A stretch of DNA of 24,027 bases, taken from a virus. Every line of letters begins with the position of its first letter. The first letter of the stretch is position 1. Below are positions 1-6,611 of this stretch, one piece after another. The stretch spans positions 1-24,027 of IMG/VR virus record IMGVR_UViG_3300028114_000106; one strand, 5' to 3'. The notes below the pieces were generated by a model. The model saw only the letters and a list, made by a program, of their open reading frames with translations, searched no databases and had not been told where the DNA came from. The translations under genes were made by a program, and so were the position numbers.

Positions 1-296
1 ACCCATCCATCCCAAATTCGGATGTCTGGCGTGAGACTGGTGTTGTGCTGAATCACCATTGCCATGAGGCAGTCGGGGCACTCTCCCCATTTGGTTTGGC
101 ACTTCTCGTCACCTTCCAAAATGGCCTTTCGGCGCTCTGGAGAGATGGAATACTGAGGGTCTTCAAACTGGCACCGATGGCACTTCCGATCTCGGTTCCG
201 ATAGCAGACAGCCTCGTGGCGCTCCATGGCGTCCTTCTTGAACATGCCCTTGGAGCAGTGGTCGCAGTAGTGGCGGGTGACTTTCTTGGTTCTCAT
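1..296 (-). CDS. Zinc-finger protein, partial (runs off left edge)
   Basis: The frame opens at ATG 296 and stays open to base 1, giving 98 visible residues, so the C-terminus is missing. Three Cys clusters are visible. The first is a C2HC-like finger (C11, C14, H27, C31). The second is C39-x2-C42. The third is C66 followed by C73-x2-C76. The N-terminus is strongly basic. This suggests a small metal-binding, possibly nucleic-acid-binding, early phage protein; no specific family is recognised. It lies 4 nt after the SSB stop (TGA-TCCC-ATG), so it belongs to the same operon. The open frame, the codon usage and the spacing support it as real. The function is inferred only from the Cys/His pattern. 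Confidence 0.75.
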   Translation of the reverse strand, partial: MRTKKVTRHYCDHCSKGMFKKDAMERHEAVCYRNRDRKCHRCQFEDPQYSISPERRKAILEGDEKCQTKWGECPDCLMAMVIQHNTSLTPDIRIWDGW

Positions 297-300
297 GGGA

Positions 301-735
301 TCAAAATGGAACGTCGTCTTCTGCTTCGGCCTGCGCTTCCGCCGGCGTCGGCTCCACGGCGGCAGGTCTCGGGCGGGGCGCTGGTGCAGGCCTGTCGGTT
401 GCCTGGCTTTGCGGAGGCCCTCCAACGAACTGCCACTCATCGACCACAACGCGGGTCTTGGTCTCCTTCTTCCCGTCCTTCTCCGTGGTGGTGACGCTGA
501 CGCGGCCTTCGCAGTGCACGCAGCGACCCTTCTTCAGGTTGGCGGCGAACGCTTCGGCACGTTTGCCCCAGATCGTGATGCCGATGAAATCCACCTCTTC
601 CTTCCACTCGTCGTTCACCTTCACGCGGCGGTTGACGGCAAGCGTAGCGTTGCAGACGGCGGTTCCTTTCGGGGTGTATCTGAGTTCAGGGTCCCGGGTC
701 AGGTTCCCGGCAATGAAGCATTTGTTGAGGTTCAC
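301..735 (-). CDS. ssb: Single-stranded DNA-binding protein (SSB)
   Basis: This 144-residue protein has an N-terminal OB fold (about residues 1-106; MNLNKCFIAGNLTRDPELRY at the start, WGKRAEAFAANLKKG in the middle). A Pro/Ala-rich linker follows. The acidic C-terminal tip ends DDVPF, matching the SSB tail that recruits partner proteins. It coats ssDNA during phage replication and recombination. The start is GTG 735, which overlaps the previous stop by 4 nt (GTGA). The length is somewhat short for a bacterial SSB (about 170) but usual for phage versions. It shares an operon with RecT, a RecE-like exonuclease and RusA. The intact tip followed by TGA also shows that TGA is a real stop here. Confidence 0.96.
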   Translation of the reverse strand: MNLNKCFIAGNLTRDPELRYTPKGTAVCNATLAVNRRVKVNDEWKEEVDFIGITIWGKRAEAFAANLKKGRCVHCEGRVSVTTTEKDGKKETKTRVVVDEWQFVGGPPQSQATDRPAPAPRPRPAAVEPTPAEAQAEAEDDVPF

Positions 736-902
736 TTCGCTTCCTTTCTCTGCTTCTGCGCCTTCCCGCTGCGGGCGTATCCGGCCACGCGGATGCCTCG
801 GCGGGCAAAGAACGCCCTATAGCCGCGGTCGATCATGCGCTGGTCTGCGTCCGTGATGGTTGGCATCCGCCATTCCTGAATCTTGATGGTGCTCGGTTTC
901 AT
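732..902 (-). CDS. Small basic hypothetical protein
   Basis: A 56-residue protein starts at ATG 902, overlapping the RusA stop by 4 nt (ATGA), and ends inside the GTGA junction with SSB. It is rich in Arg and Lys, especially in the last 20 residues (RVAGYARSGKAQKQRKEAK). A short conserved-looking core reads TITDADQRMIDRGYRAFFARRGI. No family is recognised. The tight coupling on both sides and its place between RusA and SSB suggest a role linked to DNA transactions, but that is inference only. The longer upstream reading of the same frame (from 1004) lies inside RusA and was not used. Confidence 0.75.
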   Translation of the reverse strand: MKPSTIKIQEWRMPTITDADQRMIDRGYRAFFARRGIRVAGYARSGKAQKQRKEAK

Positions 903-1351
903 TCCACGTCCTCGGTGATTGTGATGTTGCAGCCGGTGCCCATCGACCCCGATGCGTACCGCTTTCGGATCCGCCCGTCCGTGACCTGCGAATCGTCCGC
1001 CCACACCCCGGCGGCGGTGATGGCGTCACAGACAGCCTTGTCGAGGTTGTCGCGGTCAGGCTTACCAGTTGGTTTTGTGGGCGCTGACGCTTTCAGCGTG
1101 TTGGCGTTCTTGCCGCTCCCAAGATGCCCCTTGGGGCGAGGCAGGTAGAACGTCAGGTCGCACCGAAGTGGGACTCCAGCCGGAAATGATCCAGCGACGG
1201 CAACGAGCGCACGCAGCGTGTGAATGACACAGGCCTTCCACTCGTTGGACGTGCCCGGGTTATACATTCGAGCGTGCCCGCGGAATGAAACCGCACGCGG
1301 GCGGGGTTGGGCCACTGGTAGGCCTGGGACGAAGACGGTGAGTGATTTCAT
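899..1351 (-). CDS. rusA: RusA-type Holliday junction resolvase
   Basis: The 150-residue protein matches the RusA endonuclease family, which cuts four-way DNA junctions in a metal-dependent way. Key features are the N-terminal strand followed by PVAQPRPRA, the catalytic segment KPDRDNLDKAVCDAI (D99, D101, K105), and the later acidic pair D119-D120 before SQV. These correspond to the family's conserved aspartates. It would resolve recombination intermediates made by the RecT/RecE-like pair upstream in the operon. The ATG at 1351 follows the previous gene's stop by one codon (TGA-CCC-ATG), in the same frame. Its stop overlaps the next start as ATGA. Confidence 0.93.
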   Translation of the reverse strand: MKSLTVFVPGLPVAQPRPRAVSFRGHARMYNPGTSNEWKACVIHTLRALVAVAGSFPAGVPLRCDLTFYLPRPKGHLGSGKNANTLKASAPTKPTGKPDRDNLDKAVCDAITAAGVWADDSQVTDGRIRKRYASGSMGTGCNITITEDVE

Positions 1352-1354
1352 GGG

Positions 1355-1717
1355 TCAGACGAATTGAATCGGCGGAAGCGGCTGCTCAGCGTTGGTGTTG
1401 CGCCACAGGTGAAGGCAGAACGGGTGCACGTTCACGTGCTTGTCCTTCGGCGGGTGGAACTGAATGACGGTTTCGTCGTCGCGCCAGAACAGATCCTTGA
1501 CCATGGTCATCTCCTCCCACGCAGGGCATCGGTCCGGAAGGCTTACGGACACATGCTCCCATCCTTCGGACTCCGGGTTGTCTTCTGCGCTCCCTGAGGA
1601 GATAACGCGGAGGTTTCCAACGATGAAAAACCCGTGGTTGGCTCCGTACGGAGACGGACCAAGCGCGTGATGGGTTCCGCGGTACTTCTCCACCCGAAGG
1701 TTTGGTTCGTTGCGCAT
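1355..1717 (-). CDS. DUF7694-like phage protein
   Basis: A 120-residue protein resembling the DUF7694 family of small phage proteins of unknown function. Family-like features are GWEHVSVSLPDRCPAWEEM, then KDLFWRDDETVIQFHPP, then VHPFCLHLWR near the C-terminus. I chose ATG 1717, two bases after the previous stop (TGA-AC-ATG). A TTG at 1723 that overlaps the stop is an alternative and would add two residues. It sits between two small Cys-containing proteins and RusA in the early operon. The next gene, rusA, is in the same frame behind a single stop and one CCC codon. The family assignment is from memory of the motif, not a search. Confidence 0.82.
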   Translation of the reverse strand: MRNEPNLRVEKYRGTHHALGPSPYGANHGFFIVGNLRVISSGSAEDNPESEGWEHVSVSLPDRCPAWEEMTMVKDLFWRDDETVIQFHPPKDKHVNVHPFCLHLWRNTNAEQPLPPIQFV

Positions 1718-1719
1718 GT

Positions 1720-1932
1720 TCAAGTCCCCCAGTGCTGCGATTCAAAGTGGCGGCCCATCCGGCGGCGGTTGATCTCGTCGTCGTCGGCGAGGTCTTTAGC
1801 GTGCTGGCGCTCTTCGCACTCATGCGAGCGCTTGAAGCCGATTCCGTCAGTCCACGACGAGCCGCAGTCGTAGTCGCGGAACGTCGCGGCTTCGGTGACG
1901 ATTGGGGACGCGCAGGCGGGGCAGGTTTTCAC
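1720..1932 (-). CDS. Small Cys-rich putative zinc-binding protein
   Basis: A 70-residue protein starting with GTG 1932, which overlaps the upstream stop (GTGA). It begins MKTCPACASPI, a CxxC knuckle, and has further Cys at YDCGSSW and SHECEE, enough for one metal site. The C-terminal half is charged and contains DLADDDEINRRRMGRHF. Short proteins of this type, with a zinc knuckle and a segment describing RR-H/W-rich tails, are common in phage early regions, but I recognise no named family. Coupling to its neighbours makes the gene likely. Function unknown. Confidence 0.75.
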   Translation of the reverse strand: MKTCPACASPIVTEAATFRDYDCGSSWTDGIGFKRSHECEERQHAKDLADDDEINRRRMGRHFESQHWGT

Positions 1933-2201
1933 GACGCCACCTCCCAGTTACTCAACAACCTGTCAGCACCCAAGTCGTGGCAATGTCGGCGAAGCTCTGC
2001 GGCCATGGCATCTCCGGCTTGTTTCATCTTGGCTATTTTCTCCCCCAGCTTTGCGACCTCGCCGCGGAGGCACTCACGGGTCTGCCAGTTGCGGCTCGTC
2101 GGACTGTCTTCGAGAACCAGCGTCTGGCAGGCGTACGCCTTCCCGTGGTCGTAGTGCGTCGTGAACCTCTGGCCGCAGAAAGGGCGTGGTAACTCGATCA
2201 C
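1929..2201 (-). CDS. Hypothetical protein with Cys motif and helical segment
   Basis: A 90-residue protein from GTG 2201, overlapping the exonuclease stop (GTGA). The first part has PRPFCGQRFTTHYDHGKAYAC, resembling half of a zinc ribbon. The middle (ECLRGEVAKLGEKIAKMKQ) looks like a coiled coil, followed by AAELRRHCHDLGADRLL. An earlier start at 2237 would lie inside the exonuclease gene and lacks support. No family is recognised. It is one of several Cys/His-bearing small proteins grouped in this operon (1-296, 1720-1932), which might act as nucleic-acid-binding accessories; that is inference. Confidence 0.72.
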   Translation of the reverse strand: MIELPRPFCGQRFTTHYDHGKAYACQTLVLEDSPTSRNWQTRECLRGEVAKLGEKIAKMKQAGDAMAAELRRHCHDLGADRLLSNWEVAS

Positions 2202-3103
2202 AGCGCCCCCTTTCGCATCCAGCGGGGGAGGTCCCACTCCGCGGCTTCATCGGTGTAGCCGGGCCACTGGTTGGCCAGGACGCATCGGATGTAGGTGTCG
2301 AGGGTGGACTGGTACGCCTCGCGCCCTGCTTGCAGGAGCGCGTCCGTCATCCGGTGAACCTTCACGAGACCGATTGTCCGCTCGTACGCGATGAACTTGA
2401 ACCCGGTGAACATGCTGCTCCCGAGGCGGTCCCAGGCGTCAATGTAGAACGCTGCCTGTAGGTGGTACCCCATGTCCCACGCGTGCCGCTGGAATCCTTC
2501 CGGTGAGGCGTCGGCGCATGTCTTCAGGTCGCCCATGTCAGTCCCGACCGGCACGAGGTCCAGTCGCGCCTTGCACGGGAAAGGGCCGGTGGGGTGATCG
2601 TGGTTCCACAGAAGCGTTACCTCTGTGTCCGCGCCTTCCAGAAGTTCACGGGCCTCGCGGTTGGCAAGCACGCGTTCGAATGCGCACTCGATCTCCTCGA
2701 GGTCGGAGCGGTCGACCACGATGAACCCGGCCGCTTCCTGCATCGCCAACCACTCGCGGCAGTACTTCGTCCGCGGGTTCCATTCCACGAGGTCGCCGGC
2801 TCTTGCTCCACCCTTCTTGACCGTCGTTGAGTCCTCGGGGATGGGGTATGTCTCCGGGATCACCGAGATGGCGGGGAACGGTTTCGACGGTTCGAGGATC
2901 CGGTGGTGGACCAGAGTGCCAAGCACCATCTCCCACGTGGGCGCTTTCGGGTTCTGGAGCTTGTGGTATAGGTGCGCTGGGGTCCTTCCGTGCAGCTCGC
3001 GGAGTTGCGATGCGGACGCGGCCCAGCGGATGCCGTGGTATTTCCCGGGAAGGATGTCCCTGTGGACACCTTCCTTGATCGTGGGGAGTTGGATGGGGCT
3101 CAC
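2198..3103 (-). CDS. RecE-like PD-(D/E)XK exonuclease
   Basis: A 301-residue protein similar to the phage exonuclease family DUF3799/RecE C-terminal nuclease. It would resect dsDNA ends 5' to 3' to give ssDNA for the RecT partner. Landmarks are the early helix SASQLRELHGRTPAH, LGTLVHHRILEP with H66, CKARLDLVP with D182, GDLKTCADAS with D192-x-K194, and YHLQAAFY (Y213, Q216). These correspond to the H, D, D-x-K and Q-x-x-x-Y positions of the RecE/lambda-exo class. The GTG start at 3103 overlaps the upstream stop (GTGA); extending upstream in frame only runs inside the preceding gene. Linkage to recT three genes upstream supports the role. Confidence 0.9.
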   Translation of the reverse strand: MSPIQLPTIKEGVHRDILPGKYHGIRWAASASQLRELHGRTPAHLYHKLQNPKAPTWEMVLGTLVHHRILEPSKPFPAISVIPETYPIPEDSTTVKKGGARAGDLVEWNPRTKYCREWLAMQEAAGFIVVDRSDLEEIECAFERVLANREARELLEGADTEVTLLWNHDHPTGPFPCKARLDLVPVGTDMGDLKTCADASPEGFQRHAWDMGYHLQAAFYIDAWDRLGSSMFTGFKFIAYERTIGLVKVHRMTDALLQAGREAYQSTLDTYIRCVLANQWPGYTDEAAEWDLPRWMRKGAL

Positions 3104-3837
3104 GACGCACCGCCTTCCACCTTCTCCTCGCTCGCCTTCACAAGTGCTTCGAGGCTGGCCTTGAATCCATCGAAGGCGTCCTTGCCGAGGTTGTCGACGA
3201 TCCACTCCTTGGCGCGGCGTGCGGCCTTGCGGATGGCGTCCGAGCGTTCCTTGGTGCTGGGCTGCTCGCTGTGCAGGCGCTCAGAGATGGACTTGGCCCC
3301 TACCTGAATCCGGAGGGCGGTGAACCACTTTCCGTTCTGTCGGCCGATGACGATCACGCCTCGGTCATTTCCTGCTGGCAGGAAGATCGGAAGTTCATCC
3401 CGCTGCTCGAAGACGCTCTCGGCGATGATCAGGTCCTGCTGGAAGTCGTCGCCGGTCATTGGCTCGTCCAAGACTGGGGCGGAGTCCTCCGGGGCGTCCT
3501 CGAGGTAGAAGAACTTCCGGCGAGCCTTCGCGTCGTAGACCACGCGGCAGCGGGCCTCGCGCATCTCGAACCCGGCTTGCAGCTTGTCGCCAAGGCTGTC
3601 GATCTTGGCCTTTGCCTCCTCCGTGCGGAGGTTGAACGAGGCCTTCACGCTCTTGAACTCGCTCTCGACGTTTCGAGCCGCGGCGATGGCCGCTCCGAGA
3701 CTGCTGGCGAATTGCAGCCTCTCGGCGTCGGTGAAGGTGTGCTTCACGAACTTGGCCTCGATCTTCGCGCTGGTCCGTGTCGCCGGATTCGGGTTCTCAG
3801 CGGCTTCTTTTTCGGGGATGTAATCTGCGGATTTCAT
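3100..3837 (-). CDS. RecT-neighbourhood hypothetical protein
   Basis: A 245-residue protein with a helical, coiled-coil-like first half (about residues 35-105; FTDAERLQFASSLGAAIAAA, then ESEFKSVKASFNLRTEEAKAKIDSLGDKL). A central segment MREARCRVVYDAKARRKFF follows, then an acidic linker. Residues about 180-245 form a second, mostly helical domain. Proteins with this helical-plus-Cys-Val pattern often sit beside recT in phages, but I cannot name a family. The ATG at 3837 follows a 21-nt gap after the coiled-coil gene with no strong Shine-Dalgarno site. Its stop overlaps the exonuclease start (GTGA), which suggests coupled synthesis with the nuclease. Confidence 0.8.
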   Translation of the reverse strand: MKSADYIPEKEAAENPNPATRTSAKIEAKFVKHTFTDAERLQFASSLGAAIAAARNVESEFKSVKASFNLRTEEAKAKIDSLGDKLQAGFEMREARCRVVYDAKARRKFFYLEDAPEDSAPVLDEPMTGDDFQQDLIIAESVFEQRDELPIFLPAGNDRGVIVIGRQNGKWFTALRIQVGAKSISERLHSEQPSTKERSDAIRKAARRAKEWIVDNLGKDAFDGFKASLEALVKASEEKVEGGAS

Positions 3838-3858
3838 GATGTGTCTTGCTTGGTTGTT

Positions 3859-4686
3859 TCAGGTTCTGACGACTGCCTTCACATCCTGATAGATGCGAAG
3901 CCCGGGGATATCGCGCTCGCCATGGCGAACCCGGGTGAGGATGTCGTTTCGGCGAACAATGAGGTCGACCAACTCCGGTCGCGCGGCGTGCAGAGCTTTA
4001 ATGTCCAAAACCTCGAACGCCCACGGGTTTGATACGGCGGTTCCGGCGGGCTTTGGCGCGACCGGAGCCGGCGCTCGAAGCGTCTCGTCTTGCGCGAGCT
4101 TTGCCGCGTCCGCCTCTTTCTGCTTCTGGGCGCCCAGAGCGGTAGCCTTCTCCGCCGCCTCCCTGGCTTCCTGCTGGGCCTTGGCGCGGGACTTGGCATC
4201 GGTTGCCTCGCGGGCCTTGCGATCAGCCTCCGCTTTGGCCGCTTCAGCCTCGCGGGCCTGACGGTCCAACTCCCGCTGCTTCGCGGCCGCCTCTTCCTGC
4301 TGGCGTCGCAGTTCGGCCTGGCGCTTCGCCTCGGCCTCGCGGGCGATGCGCTGCTGTTCGGTCACCCACCTCAGGTGGATCCCGGACAGCCGCTTCTTCG
4401 CTAGTTCCAGCGGGTCCACGAATGTCTTGGCGGCGTCGTCGATCTTCCGCCCGAGGTCCAGAGTCGGAGCCTTCGCTTCCTTGCGTCCGTCCTCGGCGAG
4501 CTTTAGAAGCCGGTTGATCTCGCGTAGGGCGTTGAGGATTTCGGACTCGGTGTCGGCGTCGGTGATGGCGTCGGGGCAGAAGTCGGCGGTGTCAATCACC
4601 GCCTTGCGCTTCGAGTAGGCTTCTTCCCACACCTCGACCTTCACTAGGTCGACGCCACTGACGGCGATGAGGTTGGAGGTGCTCAC
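3859..4686 (-). CDS. Coiled-coil recombination-module protein (DUF1351-like)
   Basis: A 275-residue protein coupled to recT (ATGA at 4683-4686). The N-terminal domain is mostly helical (about 1-100). A long charged coiled coil covers about residues 105-210 and is built almost wholly of Ala, Glu, Lys, Arg and Gln. A small C-terminal domain reads WAFEVLDIKALHAARPELVD and ends PGLRIYQDVKAVVRT. This arrangement, and the C-terminal phrase with PGLRI, is typical of proteins next to RecT in phages (DUF1351-like). The exact job is unknown; it may help load or organise the annealase. The coiled coil has strongly repetitive codon content, so shadow frames here are long and should be ignored. Confidence 0.85.
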   Translation of the reverse strand: MSTSNLIAVSGVDLVKVEVWEEAYSKRKAVIDTADFCPDAITDADTESEILNALREINRLLKLAEDGRKEAKAPTLDLGRKIDDAAKTFVDPLELAKKRLSGIHLRWVTEQQRIAREAEAKRQAELRRQQEEAAAKQRELDRQAREAEAAKAEADRKAREATDAKSRAKAQQEAREAAEKATALGAQKQKEADAAKLAQDETLRAPAPVAPKPAGTAVSNPWAFEVLDIKALHAARPELVDLIVRRNDILTRVRHGERDIPGLRIYQDVKAVVRT

Positions 4687-5897
4687 TTCACACCCCCTTC
4701 CACGAACGCCTTTGCCTGCCGCACGAACCCTGCAAGACTGCCCATGATCCTATTCACCAGCGTCTCGTCCAGTTCCTCGAAGCTGTCCACGGTTACCTGC
4801 AGGTTGCGCTTCTCGCCCATCCACTGGCAGAACGCGTCGAAGTTGACGCCGTTCTCCACGAAGGCGTCCGCAATGTGCTGGCGCTTGGCGTCGAGTTCGG
4901 TCTGGGTCTTCGCCTTGATCTTGGCGTAGTTCGCGGCCTTCACGTCCTCGACCGGCTGGAGGTCGGCTTGCCGAACGGGATCCGGTGACGCAGTGTCGGC
5001 GTTGTCGGCTTCGGCTGGGGCGGGTTCTGGGTCGTGTTGCGTGGACTCAATCGCAGCAGCCTGCGGCGCGTGGAACAGCGGCCCGCGTGCCGGGGTGACG
5101 TTGACAGCCTTCTCTATTGGATCCTCGCTGGCGTCATCCTTCTCGACCGCGTCGCGGAACTCCGGAGACAACGGCACCATCTTACAGAGGCGACGAAGGG
5201 CGGTCTTCTTCTTCATCTCCTGCTCGCTCACCCAGTCCGATGGATCCCAAGGGTTCTTTTTCGTGAACCCCTTCTTGAACGCCTGCCAACCCTGGCTGTT
5301 GTCGCGGATGCTGTAGACCTCATCAATGCTCATGACGGCCACCGCAGAGGACCCGTTGGTCATGCGGGCGTAGGCATAGACGGCGATGTCCTGACCGGCC
5401 TCGGCGGGCTTTTCTTCGTCGCGACGGAGGAACCAAGGGACGTGCCGCTTGATCTCGCCCAAGGAGAACTCGAACAGGTCGCCTTCGCGCACAACGTCGG
5501 CGTACAGGTACGAGACTAGTCCGGAACGCATCGCCAACTCGACCAGTCCCTTGTAGTCGATGATGAGAGTGCAGATCATGACGTTGTTGCGATTGTCCTC
5601 GAACGGGATCAGGTGGGCGCGCCTACCGTCCGGCTCCAACCCGAGGGCGGAGCAGTCGAGCATGCAGCGGGTCAGGCTGTCTGCCGTGCATTGGAGGAGC
5701 TTCGGCGTCTTCATGGTCGCCGTCAGAGCGACCCGAATCATGCGCTCGGCCGTCATGTGCTTGGGCAGGACCTTGGCGATCTCCACCCGGAACAGCGGGC
5801 CTTCAAGGAGGCTCTTCACGTCCTTGCGGGCGGCTGACGTTGTTGGCTTTGATGGTGCTTGCGCGGCCTGTCTGACCGCTGGTGTCTGTGTACTCAT
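4683..5897 (-). CDS. recT: RecT-family ssDNA annealing protein
   Basis: A 404-residue protein whose first 270 residues match the RecT/beta-like annealing family. It binds ssDNA and anneals complementary strands, working with the exonuclease at 2198-3103. Diagnostic segments are MTAERMIRVALTATMKTPKL, CSALGLEPDGRRAHLIPF, TLIIDYKGLVELAMRSG, AYARMTNGSSAVAVMS and WVSEQEMKKKTALRRLCK. The C-terminal 130 residues are acidic and extended, with a final helix, and make it longer than the typical 270-residue RecT. The ATG at 5897 has no purine-rich Shine-Dalgarno site. It is preceded by ACATCTCCC, a string also found before an internal ATG in the tail chaperone gene at 16623. Confidence 0.95.
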   Translation of the reverse strand: MSTQTPAVRQAAQAPSKPTTSAARKDVKSLLEGPLFRVEIAKVLPKHMTAERMIRVALTATMKTPKLLQCTADSLTRCMLDCSALGLEPDGRRAHLIPFEDNRNNVMICTLIIDYKGLVELAMRSGLVSYLYADVVREGDLFEFSLGEIKRHVPWFLRRDEEKPAEAGQDIAVYAYARMTNGSSAVAVMSIDEVYSIRDNSQGWQAFKKGFTKKNPWDPSDWVSEQEMKKKTALRRLCKMVPLSPEFRDAVEKDDASEDPIEKAVNVTPARGPLFHAPQAAAIESTQHDPEPAPAEADNADTASPDPVRQADLQPVEDVKAANYAKIKAKTQTELDAKRQHIADAFVENGVNFDAFCQWMGEKRNLQVTVDSFEELDETLVNRIMGSLAGFVRQAKAFVEGGVK

Positions 5898-5913
5898 GGG
5901 AGATGTCTGTCTG

Positions 5914-6051
5914 TTACTTCACCCGCTTCACCGCACCGCTCTGGCGCAGCATTCGGCGGAAATTGCTGGGTCTCTCAGCGCATCGGCTGGCGAGGTAGAT
6001 CAGGAGCGCGTTGGCCCCGATGAACAGGATCCACTGGCAGGCCTCAATCAT
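5914..6051 (-). CDS. Tiny single-TM protein, upstream of recT
   Basis: A 45-residue ORF from ATG 6051 to TAA 5914. It begins MIEACQWILFIGANALLIYL, a clear membrane segment (about residues 6-21). A basic tail follows (RCAERPSNFRRMLRQSGAVKRVK), predicting one TM helix with the C-terminus in the cytoplasm. Its start overlaps the stop of the next upstream tiny membrane protein by 8 nt. It ends 16 nt before recT. The overlap, spacing and amphipathic layout support a real gene. Function is unknown; tiny TM pairs at the head of early operons can serve in superinfection exclusion or lysis timing, but nothing here proves that. Confidence 0.6.
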   Translation of the reverse strand: MIEACQWILFIGANALLIYLASRCAERPSNFRRMLRQSGAVKRVK

Positions 6052-6208
6052 GCTGCCCCCGTGCCTTCGCTCTCCAATGCTCGGCGCTCTTGCGGTAGGC
6101 CTCGGCCTGACGCGTGGCGATTGATACAGCGAGGCATGCGAGGGCGGCTGTCACGATCACGAGACCGCCCATGGCAATGATCCATTGCTGCGCTGTTTGA
6201 ATGTCCAT
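6044..6208 (-). CDS. Tiny single-TM protein with basic helix
   Basis: A 54-residue ORF from ATG 6208 to TGA 6044. A hydrophobic helix (about residues 9-30, IIAMGGLVIVTAALACLAVS) is followed by a charged helical tail (RQAEAYRKSAEHWRAKARG). One TM helix is predicted. The ATG follows a stop-CCT-start junction (TGA-CCT-ATG), the same form seen at several other gene borders in this window. Its stop overlaps the next tiny TM gene by 8 nt. No family recognised. The two proteins look like a pair of small membrane proteins made together ahead of the recombination genes. Confidence 0.6.
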   Translation of the reverse strand: MDIQTAQQWIIAMGGLVIVTAALACLAVSIATRQAEAYRKSAEHWRAKARGQHD

Positions 6209-6211
6209 AGG

Positions 6212-6424
6212 TCAAAATTGGTGCCCCGTCCTCCACGCTCGTTGTCCCCAAGGCGAGGACGGGGCTTTTCCGGTTACTCGTCCAACAACAGGTTGGACGC
6301 GTCGCCGAAAGTGAATGCCACCAACCCGACCCTGCGTGCCCTTGGTCAGCTCAATCCCGCTGGCAGACAATCCAGCGGACACCCATGTCTTTTCGGCACC
6401 CCTTCGGGTTGGTGGCAAAATCAT
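6212..6424 (-). CDS. Doubtful 70-residue ORF within inverted-repeat region
   Basis: The frame runs from ATG 6424 to TGA 6212. Its borders look like real gene junctions. Upstream is TGA-TTTT-ATG, identical to the junction before the tail tube gene at 19453-19462. Downstream is TGA-CCT-ATG. Against it, the protein has an unremarkable, Arg/Gly-rich composition and no recognised motif. The DNA also carries several nested inverted repeats (see 6223-6417), which constrains a coding role. It may be a real small gene, or a non-coding structured segment that happens to be open. Treat as uncertain. Confidence 0.3.
   Translation of the reverse strand: MILPPTRRGAEKTWVSAGLSASGIELTKGTQGRVGGIHFRRRVQPVVGRVTGKAPSSPWGQRAWRTGHQF
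6223..6265. terminator. Hairpin with 11-bp perfect stem, terminator-like
   Basis: GCCCCGTCCTC at 6223-6233 and its exact complement GAGGACGGGGC at 6255-6265 form an 11-bp GC-rich stem with a 21-nt loop. On the plus strand it is followed directly by TTTT. On the minus strand it is followed by ACCAATTTT. It may therefore end or attenuate transcription in either direction. In the minus direction it lies just before the tiny TM genes and recT, where an attenuator would be meaningful. The long loop and short T runs keep confidence low. Confidence 0.4.
6316..6417. other. Nested inverted repeat, possible structured RNA or cruciform
   Basis: A 14-bp perfect inverted repeat (TGCCACCAACCCGA at 6316-6329; TCGGGTTGGTGGCA at 6404-6417) encloses a 5-bp pair (GTGCC 6336-6340 with GGCAC 6395-6399) and an apical 7-bp hairpin (CCGCTGG 6357-6363 with CCAGCGG 6372-6378, 8-nt loop). 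Next to it is a separate perfect 8-bp hairpin (CGTCCAAC 6279-6286 with GTTGGACG 6292-6299). Together with the hairpin at 6223-6265, roughly 200 bases hold an ordered series of stems. This could be a non-coding RNA, a cis-regulatory leader for the recT operon, or a replication or protein-binding site. No known RNA family is recognised. Confidence 0.45.
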
Positions 6425-6428
6425 AAAA

Positions 6429-6599
6429 TCAGAGTTGTCCGGCGTGAATCGCCCGCGCCATGCGGAACAGGTTGGCGGACTCGGCCATGTCGGCCGACAC
6501 GCGCCATAGGATCACAGTCTGCGTCGCGCAACGTCGCCATAGGAGGGCGAGGCGTGCAGCCTGCGCAGCTTGTCCGGTGTAGAGTGGTATAGGTGTCAC
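6429..6599 (-). CDS. Small hypothetical protein, 56 residues
   Basis: An ORF from GTG 6599 to TGA 6429. The encoded protein (YTGQAAQAARLALLWRRCAT, then VSADMAESANLFRMARAIHA) is protein-like, with two predicted amphipathic helices and normal composition. A competing minus frame over the same bases gives an Arg/Pro/His-rich product typical of shadow ORFs. It starts 12 nt after the stop of the 72-residue gene and ends 4 nt before ATG 6424 with TGA-TTTT-ATG. No ribosome-binding site is obvious and the start is non-ATG. Function unknown. Confidence 0.5.
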   Translation of the reverse strand: MTPIPLYTGQAAQAARLALLWRRCATQTVILWRVSADMAESANLFRMARAIHAGQL

Positions 6600-6611
6600 G
6601 GGGCAGGTGGA

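Noticed and set aside
4080-4380. Long plus-strand ORFs opposite the coiled-coil gene
   Set aside because: They arise from repetitive Ala/Glu/Lys/Arg codons in the coiled coil and encode Leu/Arg-rich shadows.
6316-6417. tRNA gene
   Set aside because: The stems do not fit a cloverleaf: the apical stem has 7 bp with an 8-nt loop, no T-loop signature, and no CCA end.
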